Positions 9,103 through 18,517 of a DNA stretch of 64,000 nt are shown piece by piece. A program made the position numbers and the translations under genes. Below the pieces are notes generated by a model. That model saw only the letters and a program-made list of their open reading frames with translations, was not told the DNA's origin and searched no databases. This stretch comes from an uncultured Clostridia bacterium (GTDB lineage Bacteria; Bacillota; Clostridia; UMGS1883): the NCBI GenBank assembly GCA_947626145.1, contig CANQRB010000003.1, forward strand, positions 232,310 to 296,309, written 5' to 3'. Position 1 is the first letter of the stretch. Each line of letters starts with the position of its first letter.

Positions 9103-9838
9103 GAACGACCCCATCATTCAGGTCACCGATCTGCACAAGAGCTTTGGCAGGCTGGAAGTTCTCGCCGGTATAAACGAAACCGTAAAACGGGGCGAGGTCG
9201 TGGCCGTTATCGGCCCCAGCGGCAGCGGCAAGAGCACCTTTCTCCGCTGTCTTAACCTGCTGGAGCAGCCCACCGCCGGTCACATACTCATTGACGGAGT
9301 GGACATAACCGACAAAAAAACCGACATCAACAAGGTGCGTCAGGGAATGGGTATGGTGTTCCAGCACTTCAACCTCTTTCCCCACCTGAAGGTTATAGAC
9401 AACATCACCCTCGCCCCCTTGCAGCTGAAGGTGTTCCCGGACAAGGAGTCCGCCCGAAAGGCGGGCATGGAGCTGCTGGATCGGGTGGGACTGGCGGACA
9501 AGGCCGGCAGCTACCCCGTGCAGCTCAGCGGCGGCCAGAAGCAGCGCATCGCCATAGCAAGAGCTCTGGCCATGAGCCCCCGTATAATGCTCTTTGACGA
9601 GCCCACCTCCGCCCTTGACCCCGAAATGGTGGGCGAGGTGCTGAAGGTCATGACCGACCTTGCCGGGGAGGGCATGACAATGGTAATCGTCACCCACGAG
9701 ATGGGCTTCGCCCGTGAGGCGGCGGATCGGGTGCTGTTCATGGACGGCGGAATCATCGCCGAGCAGGGACGGCCCGAGGAGATATTCTCCAACCCCAAAA
9801 ATCCCAGAACGAGAGAATTTCTCTCCAAGGTATTATAA
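9089..9838 (+). CDS. amino-acid ABC transporter ATP-binding protein
   Basis: This 249-aa ATPase has Walker A GPSGSGKS (about residue 42), Q-loop [13 protein letters not shown], signature [15 protein letters not shown], Walker [15 protein letters not shown] and the switch His in IVTHEMGFA. These are diagnostic for the GlnQ/HisP group. The GTG start lies inside the permease gene with AAAGGAGG 11 bases upstream, so translation is coupled. It energises uptake through the neighbouring permease. Confidence 0.95.
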   Translation: MTQDKNDPIIQVTDLHKSFGRLEVLAGINETVKRGEVVAVIGPSGSGKSTFLRCLNLLEQPTAGHILIDGVDITDKKTDINKVRQGMGMVFQHFNLFPHLKVIDNITLAPLQLKVFPDKESARKAGMELLDRVGLADKAGSYPVQLSGGQKQRIAIARALAMSPRIMLFDEPTSALDPEMVGEVLKVMTDLAGEGMTMVIVTHEMGFAREAADRVLFMDGGIIAEQGRPEEIFSNPKNPRTREFLSKVL

Positions 9839-9856
9839 CGCAAATATCGAAAGGAA

Positions 9857-11272
9857 ATGACTATCCCAATGAAATATGAAGTAAAGAACGGCTGGACTAA
9901 CGCCGACGAAGAACTGAAAAAGGCGGTCTACGACTTTTCCGTGGGCTATATGGACTTTCTGAACAAGGGCAAGACCGAGCGGGAATGTGTGGACACCGCC
10001 GTGGAGCTGGCCGAGGCCGCGGGCTTCAGGCCCCTGACCGCCTGCGGCGCCCTCAAGGCCGGAGACAGGGTCTACGCCGTCAACAAGCACAAGGGCTTCG
10101 CGGCCATGGTTATCGGCGAAAAGCCCATGACCGAGGGAATAAGCATAGTGGGCTCCCACATCGACTCTCCCCGGCTGGATCTGAAGCAGAACCCCCTCTA
10201 CGAGGCCGATGAAATGACCTTCCTCAAGACTCACTACTACGGCGGCATCAAAAAGTACCAGTGGACGGCCATACCGCTGGCCATTCACGGAGTAGTCGTC
10301 AAGCAGAACGGCGAAACCGTAAAAATCGCCATAGGCGACGAGGGCGACGACGTGACCTTTGTTATCACCGACCTTCTCCCCCACCTCGGCAATTCACAGA
10401 TGAACAAGCCCGCCTACAGCTTTATCGAGGGCGAAAACCTGAACATCCTCGTGGGCTCCATGCCTTTGGGCGACGCCGGTGAGGAGGATAAGGATAAAAA
10501 GGAAGATAAGAAGTTCAAGGCCAACATCCTCAGGCTTCTCGAGGATAAGTACGGCATCGAAGAGGAGGACTTCACCTCCGCCGAGCTGGAGATCGTGCCC
10601 GCCTTCAGGGCCAAGGATCTGGGCCTTGACCGGAGCATGATAGGTGCCTACGGTCACGACGACCGTGTGTGCAGCTATCCCAACCTTCGGGCGCTGCTGG
10701 ACGCTCCCACTCCCGAGCACACGGCCCTCTGCCTTCTCACCGACAAGGAGGAGGTTGGCAGCATGGGCAACACCGGCGCCAAGAGCCGCTTTTTGGAGCT
10801 TGTAATTCTTGAGCTGCTCTCCCGCACCGGCGAGGGTACCGACGCTCTGAGCCTTAACCGCTGTCTGGATCGGAGCCTCTGCCTCAGCGCCGACGTGAGC
10901 GCGGCCTACGACCCCAACTTTGCCTCGGTCTACGAGAAAACCAACAGCGGCCGCATGAACTGCGGCATAGCCGTCAGCAAGTACACCGGCTCCCACGGCA
11001 AGAGCGGCAGCAACGACGCCCCCGCCGAGCTGATGGCAAAGGTGCGGGGTATATTCAACGGGGCCGGAGTGCTGTGGCACACCGCCGAATTAGGTAAGGT
11101 GGACGAGGGCGGCGGCGGCACCATCGCCCAGTTTGTGGCCGACCTGGGTGTAGACACCATTGACTGCGGCGTTCCCATGCTGAGTATGCACTCCCCCTTC
11201 GAGGTGGCCGGCAAGATGGACGTTTACCAGTGCTACAAGGCCTTCGGAGCCTTCTTCAACCGTAAAGATTAA
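9857..11272 (+). CDS. apeA: M18 family aspartyl aminopeptidase
   Basis: This zinc peptidase removes N-terminal acidic residues. The 471-aa length fits. Metal-ligand motifs are visible: VGSHIDSPRLD (about 95), the DKEEVGSMGNTGA stretch (about 297), CLSADVSAAYDPNF (about 342), and MLSMHSPFEVAG near the C-terminus. The start could be ATG 9857 or ATG 9869; AAAGGAA sits close to the first. It follows the ABC operon by 18 bases and may be co-transcribed, fitting peptide and amino-acid use. It is followed by rqcP. Confidence 0.93.
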   Translation: MTIPMKYEVKNGWTNADEELKKAVYDFSVGYMDFLNKGKTERECVDTAVELAEAAGFRPLTACGALKAGDRVYAVNKHKGFAAMVIGEKPMTEGISIVGSHIDSPRLDLKQNPLYEADEMTFLKTHYYGGIKKYQWTAIPLAIHGVVVKQNGETVKIAIGDEGDDVTFVITDLLPHLGNSQMNKPAYSFIEGENLNILVGSMPLGDAGEEDKDKKEDKKFKANILRLLEDKYGIEEEDFTSAELEIVPAFRAKDLGLDRSMIGAYGHDDRVCSYPNLRALLDAPTPEHTALCLLTDKEEVGSMGNTGAKSRFLELVILELLSRTGEGTDALSLNRCLDRSLCLSADVSAAYDPNFASVYEKTNSGRMNCGIAVSKYTGSHGKSGSNDAPAELMAKVRGIFNGAGVLWHTAELGKVDEGGGGTIAQFVADLGVDTIDCGVPMLSMHSPFEVAGKMDVYQCYKAFGAFFNRKD

Positions 11273-11282
11273 GAGGAAAACC

Positions 11283-11531
11283 ATGCGTATCGACAAATTT
11301 TTGAAGGTGTCCCGGCTCATAAAGCGGCGGACGGTGGCCAACGAAGCCTGCGACGCGGGCCGGGTCAGCGTCAACGGCAAGGTGGCCAAGGCCAGCGCCG
11401 AGGTCAAGGCCGGCGACATAATCGAGCTGCGCTTCGGCGAGCGTATGATAAAGGTCAGGGTGGAGGACGTAAAGGAGCACACTCTGAAAAACGACGCCGC
11501 CCTGCTGTACAGCGTTATCGAAAACTCGTAA
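11283..11531 (+). CDS. rqcP: S4-domain RNA-binding protein RqcP (YabO/Hsp15 family)
   Basis: The 82-aa protein is almost wholly an S4 domain: MRIDKFLKVSRLIKRRTVAN, then AGRVSVNGKVAKAS, and GDIIELRFG. In Bacillus the homologue acts with RqcH in adding alanine tails to stalled peptides on the 50S subunit (family knowledge). A GAGGAAAACC site precedes ATG 11283. It starts 10 bases after apeA. Confidence 0.88.
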   Translation: MRIDKFLKVSRLIKRRTVANEACDAGRVSVNGKVAKASAEVKAGDIIELRFGERMIKVRVEDVKEHTLKNDAALLYSVIENS

Positions 11532-11550
11532 AAATTCGCGGAGGTAGGCC

Positions 11551-11994
11551 ATGAAAAATATACCCAAGTTCACAAAATACCTTATCGACATACTGTTTGT
11601 CGTCAGCGCCCTCTGCGTTCTGGCGATACCGTTCCTGCCGAAGGGATTTTTCCTGTACTTTACCGCAAACGAGGGCGACACCCTGACGCTGCGGCTGGTG
11701 CTGCTGTCCTCGGGGCTGCTGTCCACGGCCATCCTCTTTACCCTGCGCCAACTCTATTCTTCCATGATGGCGGGGGATCCGTTTAACAGAAAAAATCCCG
11801 CCCTCCTTGGCAGGATAGGTATATTGGGGCTGATCATCGCCGCAATTTACGGCCTTAAGCTGATATTTATCCCCACCTTCGGCACAATGATGATAGTTAT
11901 CGTCTTTATCGTCTGCTTCCTCTTCTGCTTCACCCTTAGGGATCTTTTCGACCGGGCGGCGAACTATAAGGAAGAAAACGAGCTTACTATTTAA
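11551..11994 (+). CDS. DUF2975-type membrane protein
   Basis: The 147-aa protein has four predicted membrane helices: about 10-32, 48-72, 88-112 and 114-135. The short motif MMAGDPFNRKNP in the loop before helix 3 is typical of DUF2975 proteins. A small YozG-like regulator follows 13 bases later, the standard pairing in Bacillus and Clostridia. The function is unknown. GGAGG precedes the ATG. Confidence 0.82.
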   Translation: MKNIPKFTKYLIDILFVVSALCVLAIPFLPKGFFLYFTANEGDTLTLRLVLLSSGLLSTAILFTLRQLYSSMMAGDPFNRKNPALLGRIGILGLIIAAIYGLKLIFIPTFGTMMIVIVFIVCFLFCFTLRDLFDRAANYKEENELTI

Positions 11995-12007
11995 GGGGGG
12001 CGAGGGT

Positions 12008-12232
12008 ATGCCGATAATAGTGAATTTGGACGTAATGATGGCCAAGCGGAAGGTGGGCCTGATGGAGCTGGCGGAGAGAATGAACATTACCCCCGCCAAC
12101 CTGTCCATTCTAAAAAACAATAAGGCCAAGGCAGTGCGGTTCTCAACTCTGGAGCAGATATGTAAGGAGCTGAACTGCCAGCCCGGCGACATTCTGGAGT
12201 ACAGCGAGGAAACGCCGGATTTTATGAAATAA
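12008..12232 (+). CDS. YozG-like Cro/CI-type regulator
   Basis: The 74-aa protein is a single helix-turn-helix domain of the Cro/C1 type (VNLDVMMAKRKVGLMELAER, then ITPANLSILKNNKAKAVRFSTL, QICKELNCQPGDILEY). It is the usual partner of the DUF2975 membrane protein just upstream and probably controls that pair. GGGGGGCGAGG lies before ATG 12008. Confidence 0.88.
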   Translation: MPIIVNLDVMMAKRKVGLMELAERMNITPANLSILKNNKAKAVRFSTLEQICKELNCQPGDILEYSEETPDFMK

Positions 12233-12289
12233 AAAGAGGGCTATGGCTCCTTTGAGCGTTTCGTAAAACAAAAGTGCAGCCTTGGTACC

Positions 12290-12328
12290 GTAGGGGCGGC
12301 CATTGGCCGTCCGCCATCAAACGTTTAC
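12290..12328 (+). repeat. GTAGGGGCG palindromic repeat module
   Basis: GTAGGGGCGGCCATTGGCC, then GTCCGCC and ATCAAACGTTTAC, forms an imperfect palindrome. Inverted relatives are at 6111-6155 and 12382-12426. Confidence 0.65.
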
Positions 12329-12381
12329 AGCCGCGATTATAAACACAATTGCGGTAAGTATACTCGCAAAATCGTATAAAT

Positions 12382-12517
12382 GTTACCGTAAATTTGTGTA
12401 AGCGGACGCGCAATGCGCGCCCCTACGGGATATTTGTCATTTCTGCATTTATGTTATCAACGACAAACAAAGTTAACGCACGAAATATTCCTCACTCCTC
12501 ATTCCTAATTCCTCATT
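12382..12517 (-). repeat. composite repeat: GTAGGGGCG module plus AATTAGGAATGAGGAAT string
   Basis: On the minus strand it reads GAGGAATTAGGAATGAG, then GTTAACTTTGTTTGTCG, then GTAGGGGCGCGCATTGCGCG and TTACGGTAAC at the far end, the same order as in the 6000-6352 copy. The gap 12233-12546 contains only these repeats and a terminator; I see no gene. Confidence 0.6.
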
Positions 12518-12546
12518 ATAAAAGGGGCCTCCTCGGCCCCTTTTAT
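12518..12546. terminator. glgB terminator
   Basis: ATAAAAGGGGCC (12518-12529) pairs with GGCCCCTTTTAT (12535-12546). T-tracts exist on both strands. It directly follows the glgB stop. Confidence 0.75.
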
Positions 12547-14340
12547 CTATTCCGCCTCAACGACCTTGAATATAATTGCGGACATTGGCGGCAAAGTCAG
12601 TTCGGCGGCGCCATCCCTAACGGGGACGGCCGCCGTATTGACCGGAGTGTTCCCGCTGTACGGGTGCCAGTCGGAATTGATTAGCGGCTCCAGAGCCGAG
12701 GCAGCGTCCACATTGAGGGCGTAACCCGCATATTCGTTGCCGGAAAGGTTCAGCACAGTGACCGTCCTGTTCCCCGCCGCCCCGCGCTGATAGGCGTAAA
12801 CCACGTGCTCCGGATCGTCAACCTGGAGCCAGCGGAACATGGCGGGGTCGTACTCCTTTTCATGGAGGGAGCTTTCGGTCAGGTACAGGCGGTTCAAATC
12901 GGAAACATACTTTTTGAAGGAGTCATGGAGAGGATATTCCAGCAGGAAGCTGTCCGGCTCCTTTTTTTCGTCCCACTCACGAAACTGGGCGATCTCGCTG
13001 CCCATGAAATTCAGCTTTTTACCGGGGTGGGTGTACATATAGGCGTATAACGCCCGGCACTGGGGGAACTTCACCTCATAATCCCCCCACATCTTCTGGA
13101 TTATGGTGGCCTTGCCGTGTACCACCTCGTCGTGACTGAAGGGCAGGAGGTAGAGCTCGTTGTAGAAGTACATCATTGAGAAGCTGAGCTTGTGATAGCT
13201 GCCGCCCCGAAACAGAGGGTCGGTGCGGAAAAATTCAAGAGTGTCGTTCATCCAGCCCATGTCCCACTTGTAGTCGAAGCCAAGGCCGCCGTACTCCGCC
13301 GGAGCGGTGACCTTCAGGAAGTTGCTGCTGTCCTCGGCGATGAGGACGGCCCCGGGGTGGAGTTGGTGCAGGCGGCCGTTCATCGAACGGACAAAATTCA
13401 CAGCGCCCTCGTTGACGCCCCGGGCGCTGTCGCCCTGCCAGTAAATGCAATTGGAGATGGCGTCCATGCGTATGCCGTCGAAGTGGAATTCGCCGAGCCA
13501 GAAGTTGGCCGCCGACTGGAGAAAGCTCCGTACCTCGCCACGGAAAAAGTTGAAGTTTTTCGTGCCCCACTCGCTGCGGCCCGCGCCCTCGTTGGGGTAC
13601 TCGTACACGCCCACGCCGTCCAGCTCGGCCAGACCGTAGTCGTTGACGGCAAAGTGAACTGGCACAAAGTCGGTTATCACATATATGCCCGCCTCGTGGC
13701 AGGAATTTATGAGCTTCTTCAGCTGCGCTGCCGTGCCGTATCGGGACGTGGGGCAGAAATAGCCGGTCTGCTGATAGCCCCAGCTGCCGTCGAAGGGGTG
13801 CTCCCCCAGGGGCATGATCTCAATGTGGGTGTAGCCCATGCTTTTGACGTAATCTATCAGCTTGGGCGCAATCTCGTCATAGGCGTACCAGCCGTTTTCC
13901 TCATCGTCGGGATTTCGCAGCCACGAGCCGAGGTGCACCTCGTAGATGTTCACGGGCCGGTCATAGCCCTTGTCCCGACCGCGCATAAAGTCTCCGTCAG
14001 TCCAGTCGAAGCTCATATCCGTCACGCGGCTGGCCCAGTCGGGCCGCAGGGCGGAGCCGAAGCCGTAGGGGTCGCAGTGATCCACCTCCCGCCCGTCCCG
14101 CAGGTAAAGGCGGTATTTGTAATACTGGCCCGCCGAGGCGGGAAGGGTCTTTTCGTAAAAGCCCGTGCCGCCGTCGCTGATCATGGGCTCGGGAGTCCAG
14201 TTGTTGAAGTCGCCCATCACCGCCGCGCCCCGAACATTGGGCGCCCAAAGGCGAAAGGTCACGTTTTCGCCGCAAATATGGGCTCCGAAAAACTCATGAG
14301 CGAAAAACTCGTCGCCCATAAAAAAATCGTGCTGATCCAT
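12547..14340 (-). CDS. glgB: 1,4-alpha-glucan branching enzyme
   Basis: The 597-aa protein forms alpha-1,6 branches in glycogen. It has an N-terminal CBM48-like domain (about 25-110, FRLWAPNVRGAAVMGDFN), then the GH13 barrel with YEVHLGSW, IMPLGEHPFDGSWGYQ, nucleophile Asp in GIRMDAIS, acid Glu in LIAEDSS and LPFSHDEVVHGK. It is shorter than many GlgB proteins because the first carbohydrate domain is lacking. It follows the secreted protein by 36 bases and may share its transcript. No other glycogen gene is in view. Confidence 0.92.
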   Translation of the reverse strand: MDQHDFFMGDEFFAHEFFGAHICGENVTFRLWAPNVRGAAVMGDFNNWTPEPMISDGGTGFYEKTLPASAGQYYKYRLYLRDGREVDHCDPYGFGSALRPDWASRVTDMSFDWTDGDFMRGRDKGYDRPVNIYEVHLGSWLRNPDDEENGWYAYDEIAPKLIDYVKSMGYTHIEIMPLGEHPFDGSWGYQQTGYFCPTSRYGTAAQLKKLINSCHEAGIYVITDFVPVHFAVNDYGLAELDGVGVYEYPNEGAGRSEWGTKNFNFFRGEVRSFLQSAANFWLGEFHFDGIRMDAISNCIYWQGDSARGVNEGAVNFVRSMNGRLHQLHPGAVLIAEDSSNFLKVTAPAEYGGLGFDYKWDMGWMNDTLEFFRTDPLFRGGSYHKLSFSMMYFYNELYLLPFSHDEVVHGKATIIQKMWGDYEVKFPQCRALYAYMYTHPGKKLNFMGSEIAQFREWDEKKEPDSFLLEYPLHDSFKKYVSDLNRLYLTESSLHEKEYDPAMFRWLQVDDPEHVVYAYQRGAAGNRTVTVLNLSGNEYAGYALNVDAASALEPLINSDWHPYSGNTPVNTAAVPVRDGAAELTLPPMSAIIFKVVEAE

Positions 14341-14376
14341 GTAAGTCTCTCCTTGCTGTTGTTTAGTCGTGGGCGT

Positions 14377-17300
14377 TTATTTACCCAGTATCTTTATCTC
14401 GTAAAGCTCCGAGGGATAGTTATTTTCGTCAGAGCTGCGGAGCTTGGCGTCGAGTACGGTCACCCGCACGTAACGTGCCCGGCCGCTGAGCTCGTCCACG
14501 GTAAAGCCGTAGTCCGTGTAGCCGGAGCTGTGGTCAACGAGAGTGGTGTAGTTAACGCCGTCCTCGCTGCCCTCTATGATGTACTGATAGTAGGCCTCGG
14601 AGCTGTTCCATATCATCCACGAGATCTGGGCCTGGGTCAGACTGTAGCTCTCGCCCAGATCCACCTCCCAGGTGTAGGGCCATTTGGTGTCGGTGGCCCA
14701 CTTGCTGTCATAATTGCCGTCGTTGGCCAGGCCCTTAAGCTTGGCCATGCCCTCCTCTCCGGCGGGCTTGTCCTGGGAAATTATCCTGCCCCGCTGAACC
14801 GGCACGAGAATGTCCCTGTCATAGTCGTAGAGCAGCTCCTCGAAGAAGTCATAGAAGGCGTAGCCGTCGGAAACGGTGATGGGATAGCGCCGCACCTGGG
14901 TGGACTTCATAATGGAGTCCTGCCAGTAGTACATCCACCGATAGGGGGCCATGATGTAGTTGGCACCGCCCTTTTTCAAAGCGAATACCGCCCCGCTCTG
15001 GCCGGAGAAGGTGGTGGTATTGCCCACGGAGCGCATATCCGACCATGGGCCGGCCATGTTTGCGGCGGAATTGTACTTGCCGGGTGTGGGGTACCAGCCC
15101 GCCGTTCCGGAGGTGAACAGGTAATAGATGCCGTTCACCTTGATGATGTTGGGCAGCTCGCGCCAGCGGTTCTCGTTGACGACGGCCACCCGCTCCTCAA
15201 TGCCCGACCATTCGGGGTTGAGCCGGTATATGCCCATGCTGGCGTTGCCGTAGATGGCGGCCATAAGATAGGCTGTGTTGTTGTAATCGTCGATGAAGAT
15301 GTTCAGGTCGCGGGTGTCGTCAGTGCCGCCGGGACGGTAGGCCCCATGGAAGGTGAAGCGCTCGCCGGGAGTGCCGGTGACGAAGGAGGTACGGGCTGTG
15401 CCGTAGCCGCCGTCGCCCTCCATGTGGGCGATGAACACCAGTTGATTTGTGACGGGATTGTAGGCGTAGTTGTTGCTCTCAAAGCGCACCATGTCGAAGT
15501 CCTTGCAGGTTTCGTGGGCCAGAATTTCCTTGTAGTTAAGCACCTCCTCGGGCTCGGAATAGTTCACCCCGTCCTGTGAGGTGTACAGCATCAGCCGTCC
15601 GAAACCGCTGCCGCCGTCGTCCCGGCCCCACTGTTCCAGACGGTAATAGGTGCCGTCTTTACCCCGAAGGGAGCTTGGAGTGTCAAGGTTCGAGGGCTCG
15701 AGGTTGCTGGCGGACTTCAGGTCGGCGGGCAGGTCGTAAGGAGTGACCGCCGTGGTCTGAGCATAGCCCATCGAAACGCCACCGCTCATCGCATAGACCC
15801 GGTATGTGTAGGTTTTCCCTATCTCAAGGCCGTAATCGTCCACAGTGAGGCCGCCGGTGGAGGTGACATACTCATAATTCCGGCCGTCCTCACTGCGGAA
15901 TATCCGATAGCGGCAGTCGGGCACGCCGCTCCACTGGAGCTTGACGTTGTTCACCGCGTCCTCGCCCTTGAGCAGGAACAGCGTCGCCGTAGCGCCCATG
16001 AGCTTGATGTCGCTTTCGCCCGTATCACGAAGTATAAAGCGCTGGTCGGCGGAGTCGGACTTTTCCTCCTGGGTGACGCCGGCCTCGGTCACGGTCAGGT
16101 AAAGGCCGGAGTTCTTATTCCTGAGCCGACAGGTCTCGCCGTCCGATTCGACCGCAAAGACCTGATTGTCATTGTAGTTGGGGGAATACTGTATGGCTCC
16201 GATGCCGGGCTCCTCGCTGCCGCCGGGTATGTCGATGGCCTTGCCGCTGTTTTTGTTTATAAGCACATAGCTGTCCGCGCTCCGCTGAACGAAGGTCCAG
16301 CGCTGGCAGGCGTCGCCCACATAATAATTCGCGGCGGTAACCTTGGCACTGTCGGCGGCGGAGGCGTCCTCAATGTCGAGAGCCTTGTCCGTGGCGGCAC
16401 TGACGACCGCCATATATCTGCCGCCTATTGCCTTAGAGGTTTCGGCGGCGGGCACGGGAGCCCCAAGGGTGAAAATTTGAGAATAGTCCGGTTTGCCGCC
16501 GCTTTTCAACGGAGCGAACTCAAAACCGTCATGGCCGTCGCCCACAAAATAATAGGTAAGATAGTTTTCACCTGATTTGATGTAATAGCCGCCGTTGGTG
16601 TTCTCAATCGGCACGATCTCATATTCCGGGGCGGAGCTCAGATCCATTTCCTCCACAGCCGCGCCGTTCAGCATAAGGCTGTCGGTCTCGTCGGCGATCA
16701 CATACCGGCCCTTGCCCCGAAGTATGAAGTGCCACACGGACTTTCCATAGTCCAGCCCAAGGGCGCCGGGTCGCGCGCTCAGGGAACGAACGGAAACGGG
16801 CTCGGCGCCGCCCTTAGCCGGCCCGCCGATATGATAGATAACAAAGTACCTTCCGCCCAGGGGGTCAGCCTCGGTGGGCTGTGCCGCCGCTGCCTGGGAG
16901 GCCGCGTCGCCGTACTCTACCTCATCCAAGGTGAAAAGCTGGCCGTCGCCGCCGGTGAGCTCCTCCTGAGTCACCTTGCCCTCGGCGTCCACGGTGACAT
17001 AGAGCTTGGAGCTGCCGCACTGGACGAGATAGCTGCCGTCGCCCTGACCGATAAAGGAATAGTACTGGTTAGTGCCGCCGGTTATGCCGTACTGGATAAG
17101 GCTGCGGCCGGGATCCTTGCTGTCGCTGGGCACGTCGATGGCCCGGGAGGTGGAGCGGTTCTCCAGCCGGTACATACCGCCGCCCCGGGACACCAGCTTC
17201 CAGACCTGATAATCCTCATCATTGGGCTCCTCGGCGAGGATAGCGGCGCTGTCGTTCTTGCTGCCGTCCTGTGGAGCAAGGACTCTGCCGCTGGCCTTAT

Positions 17301-17736
17301 GTACCACCCGCACATACTTGCCGTCCAGCACCGGAGCGGAAACGGCGAGAACGTTGTTTTCGAGGGTGTAAGCCCCGCCGAATCCCTTCACCGCGTCAGC
17401 GCAGACGTAAGTTTTGCCGTCGATGACACGGTTGGCGGCGGGAACGGCGGTCTTGAGGCCGTCCCGGCGGACGAAGCTCTCGCCGATGGGGATCTCGATC
17501 TTCGAGCCGCCCATTATAACCGTGGCGGTTTGGGTCTCGCCCTCCCAGCCAACCTGACAGCCCATGCTCTCGCACAGGGCCCGCAGGGGCAGATATACCG
17601 TGCCGTCAACGTCTGCGACGTCAAGAGGGGTCTCCACGCCGTTGACCGTGACGGTCAGGCCCTCCTCGGCGGCCATTACACCCACGGCGGAAAGCGCCAG
17701 CGCAAGGACGAGGATAAGTGACATCAGCTTTTTCAT
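14377..17736 (-). CDS. large secreted multidomain carbohydrate-binding protein with a beta-propeller domain
   Basis: The 1119-aa protein starts with a signal peptide (about 1-23, ending VGVMA). Next is a copper-amine-oxidase-N-like domain (about 25-115, VYLPLRALCESMGC), then at least two ricin-type beta-trefoil modules (about 135-265 and 450-580; GKAIDIPGGSEEPG), a short FN3-like module (about 590-670), a region resembling a GH43-type five-blade propeller (about 690-950), and a C-terminal F5/8-type discoidin/CBM32 module (about 985-1119). No sortase signal or SLH domain is seen. It probably binds or cuts host or plant glycans outside the cell; enzymatic activity is unproven because I cannot fix the catalytic triad. 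Confidence 0.72.
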   Translation of the reverse strand: MKKLMSLILVLALALSAVGVMAAEEGLTVTVNGVETPLDVADVDGTVYLPLRALCESMGCQVGWEGETQTATVIMGGSKIEIPIGESFVRRDGLKTAVPAANRVIDGKTYVCADAVKGFGGAYTLENNVLAVSAPVLDGKYVRVVHKASGRVLAPQDGSKNDSAAILAEEPNDEDYQVWKLVSRGGGMYRLENRSTSRAIDVPSDSKDPGRSLIQYGITGGTNQYYSFIGQGDGSYLVQCGSSKLYVTVDAEGKVTQEELTGGDGQLFTLDEVEYGDAASQAAAAQPTEADPLGGRYFVIYHIGGPAKGGAEPVSVRSLSARPGALGLDYGKSVWHFILRGKGRYVIADETDSLMLNGAAVEEMDLSSAPEYEIVPIENTNGGYYIKSGENYLTYYFVGDGHDGFEFAPLKSGGKPDYSQIFTLGAPVPAAETSKAIGGRYMAVVSAATDKALDIEDASAADSAKVTAANYYVGDACQRWTFVQRSADSYVLINKNSGKAIDIPGGSEEPGIGAIQYSPNYNDNQVFAVESDGETCRLRNKNSGLYLTVTEAGVTQEEKSDSADQRFILRDTGESDIKLMGATATLFLLKGEDAVNNVKLQWSGVPDCRYRIFRSEDGRNYEYVTSTGGLTVDDYGLEIGKTYTYRVYAMSGGVSMGYAQTTAVTPYDLPADLKSASNLEPSNLDTPSSLRGKDGTYYRLEQWGRDDGGSGFGRLMLYTSQDGVNYSEPEEVLNYKEILAHETCKDFDMVRFESNNYAYNPVTNQLVFIAHMEGDGGYGTARTSFVTGTPGERFTFHGAYRPGGTDDTRDLNIFIDDYNNTAYLMAAIYGNASMGIYRLNPEWSGIEERVAVVNENRWRELPNIIKVNGIYYLFTSGTAGWYPTPGKYNSAANMAGPWSDMRSVGNTTTFSGQSGAVFALKKGGANYIMAPYRWMYYWQDSIMKSTQVRRYPITVSDGYAFYDFFEELLYDYDRDILVPVQRGRIISQDKPAGEEGMAKLKGLANDGNYDSKWATDTKWPYTWEVDLGESYSLTQAQISWMIWNSSEAYYQYIIEGSEDGVNYTTLVDHSSGYTDYGFTVDELSGRARYVRVTVLDAKLRSSDENNYPSELYEIKILGK

Positions 17737-17900
17737 TTTCGTTCAACCTTTCGTCTTTTACTATTTACTATAATTATACACTATTCGGACGGTATAGTCA
17801 AGAGGCTGACCGGGCTTTGTTCCGCCGCGGCGGCAGAGTACGGCATTTAAATTTTTTATCGGTAATTTATCTGTTTTATTAACTTTAAGTCATAAAAATA

Positions 17901-17940
17901 TATGTCCCTCCGGAAGCCGAACGCTTTTTGGAGGGACATA
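17901..17940 (-). terminator. spoVT terminator
   Basis: TATGTCCCTCC (17901-17911) pairs with GGAGGGACATA (17930-17940). On the minus strand a TATTTTTATG tail follows, downstream of spoVT. The rest of the 17737-17998 gap shows no gene. Confidence 0.65.
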
Positions 17941-17998
17941 CCGCAATATCAAATTTGTTCGCAAGCAATTTACGGCCGGCCTAAGCCGTCAATACAAT

Positions 17999-18517
17999 TT
18001 ATGCTTCCATATGCTTGCCAAGAAACCCGGCAGCGCTTTGGCAGAGCTTCTGCTCCACTTCCCCCATGCTGTCGCCGGTGAGGTCAGTCACCATGACTAC
18101 GGTTCCTATCGTGTCGCCCTCGCTGATGATGGGGGCCATTACTCCGGCGAAATACTTGTCCGCCCCGTCAACCACGGGCACGGGGTCGCTGCCGCCGGGC
18201 TCCATGACGAAAAGCCGCTTTTCGTCCATAAGCTGCTCAAGACGGTCGCTAATGCGCTTTTCCTGGAGTTCCTTCCTTGGCGCGCCGGACACGGCTATGA
18301 CGTTGTCCTTATCGGTGATGAGCACCGGCGAACCGCTGGTTTTGGACAGTGTTTCGGCGTACTCCGTGGCGAAGTCGCCCAGCTCGCCGATGGGGGAATA
18401 CTTTTTAAAAATTACCTCTCCGTCCCGCTCGGTGAATATCTCCAGCGGGTCACCCTCGCGGATGCGCAGGGTGCGGCGAATTTCCTTGGGAATGACGACC
18501 CTGCCGAGGTCGTCTGA
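17999..18517 (-). pseudogene. spoVT: SpoVT sporulation regulator, 5' end cut off by the ICE
   Basis: SpoVT controls late genes in the forespore. The frame reads from DDLGRVVIPKEIRRTLR (AbrB-type DNA-binding half) through FTERDGEVIFKKYSP to a C-terminal GAF-like domain ending FLGKHMEA. The expected first ten residues (MKATGIVRRI in relatives) are missing: upstream of the DD codons (18509-18514) the frame meets TCA then a TAA stop at 18518-18520. No start codon or ribosome site remains, so the copy is silent or expressed only from an internal start. The first ten codons should lie at the other ICE end outside the window, and precise excision would restore the gene. Confidence 0.85.

Noticed and set aside
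13192..15579. 795-aa open frame opposite glgB and the secreted protein
   Set aside because: It spans two real genes on the other strand; the composition is typical of an antisense shadow.
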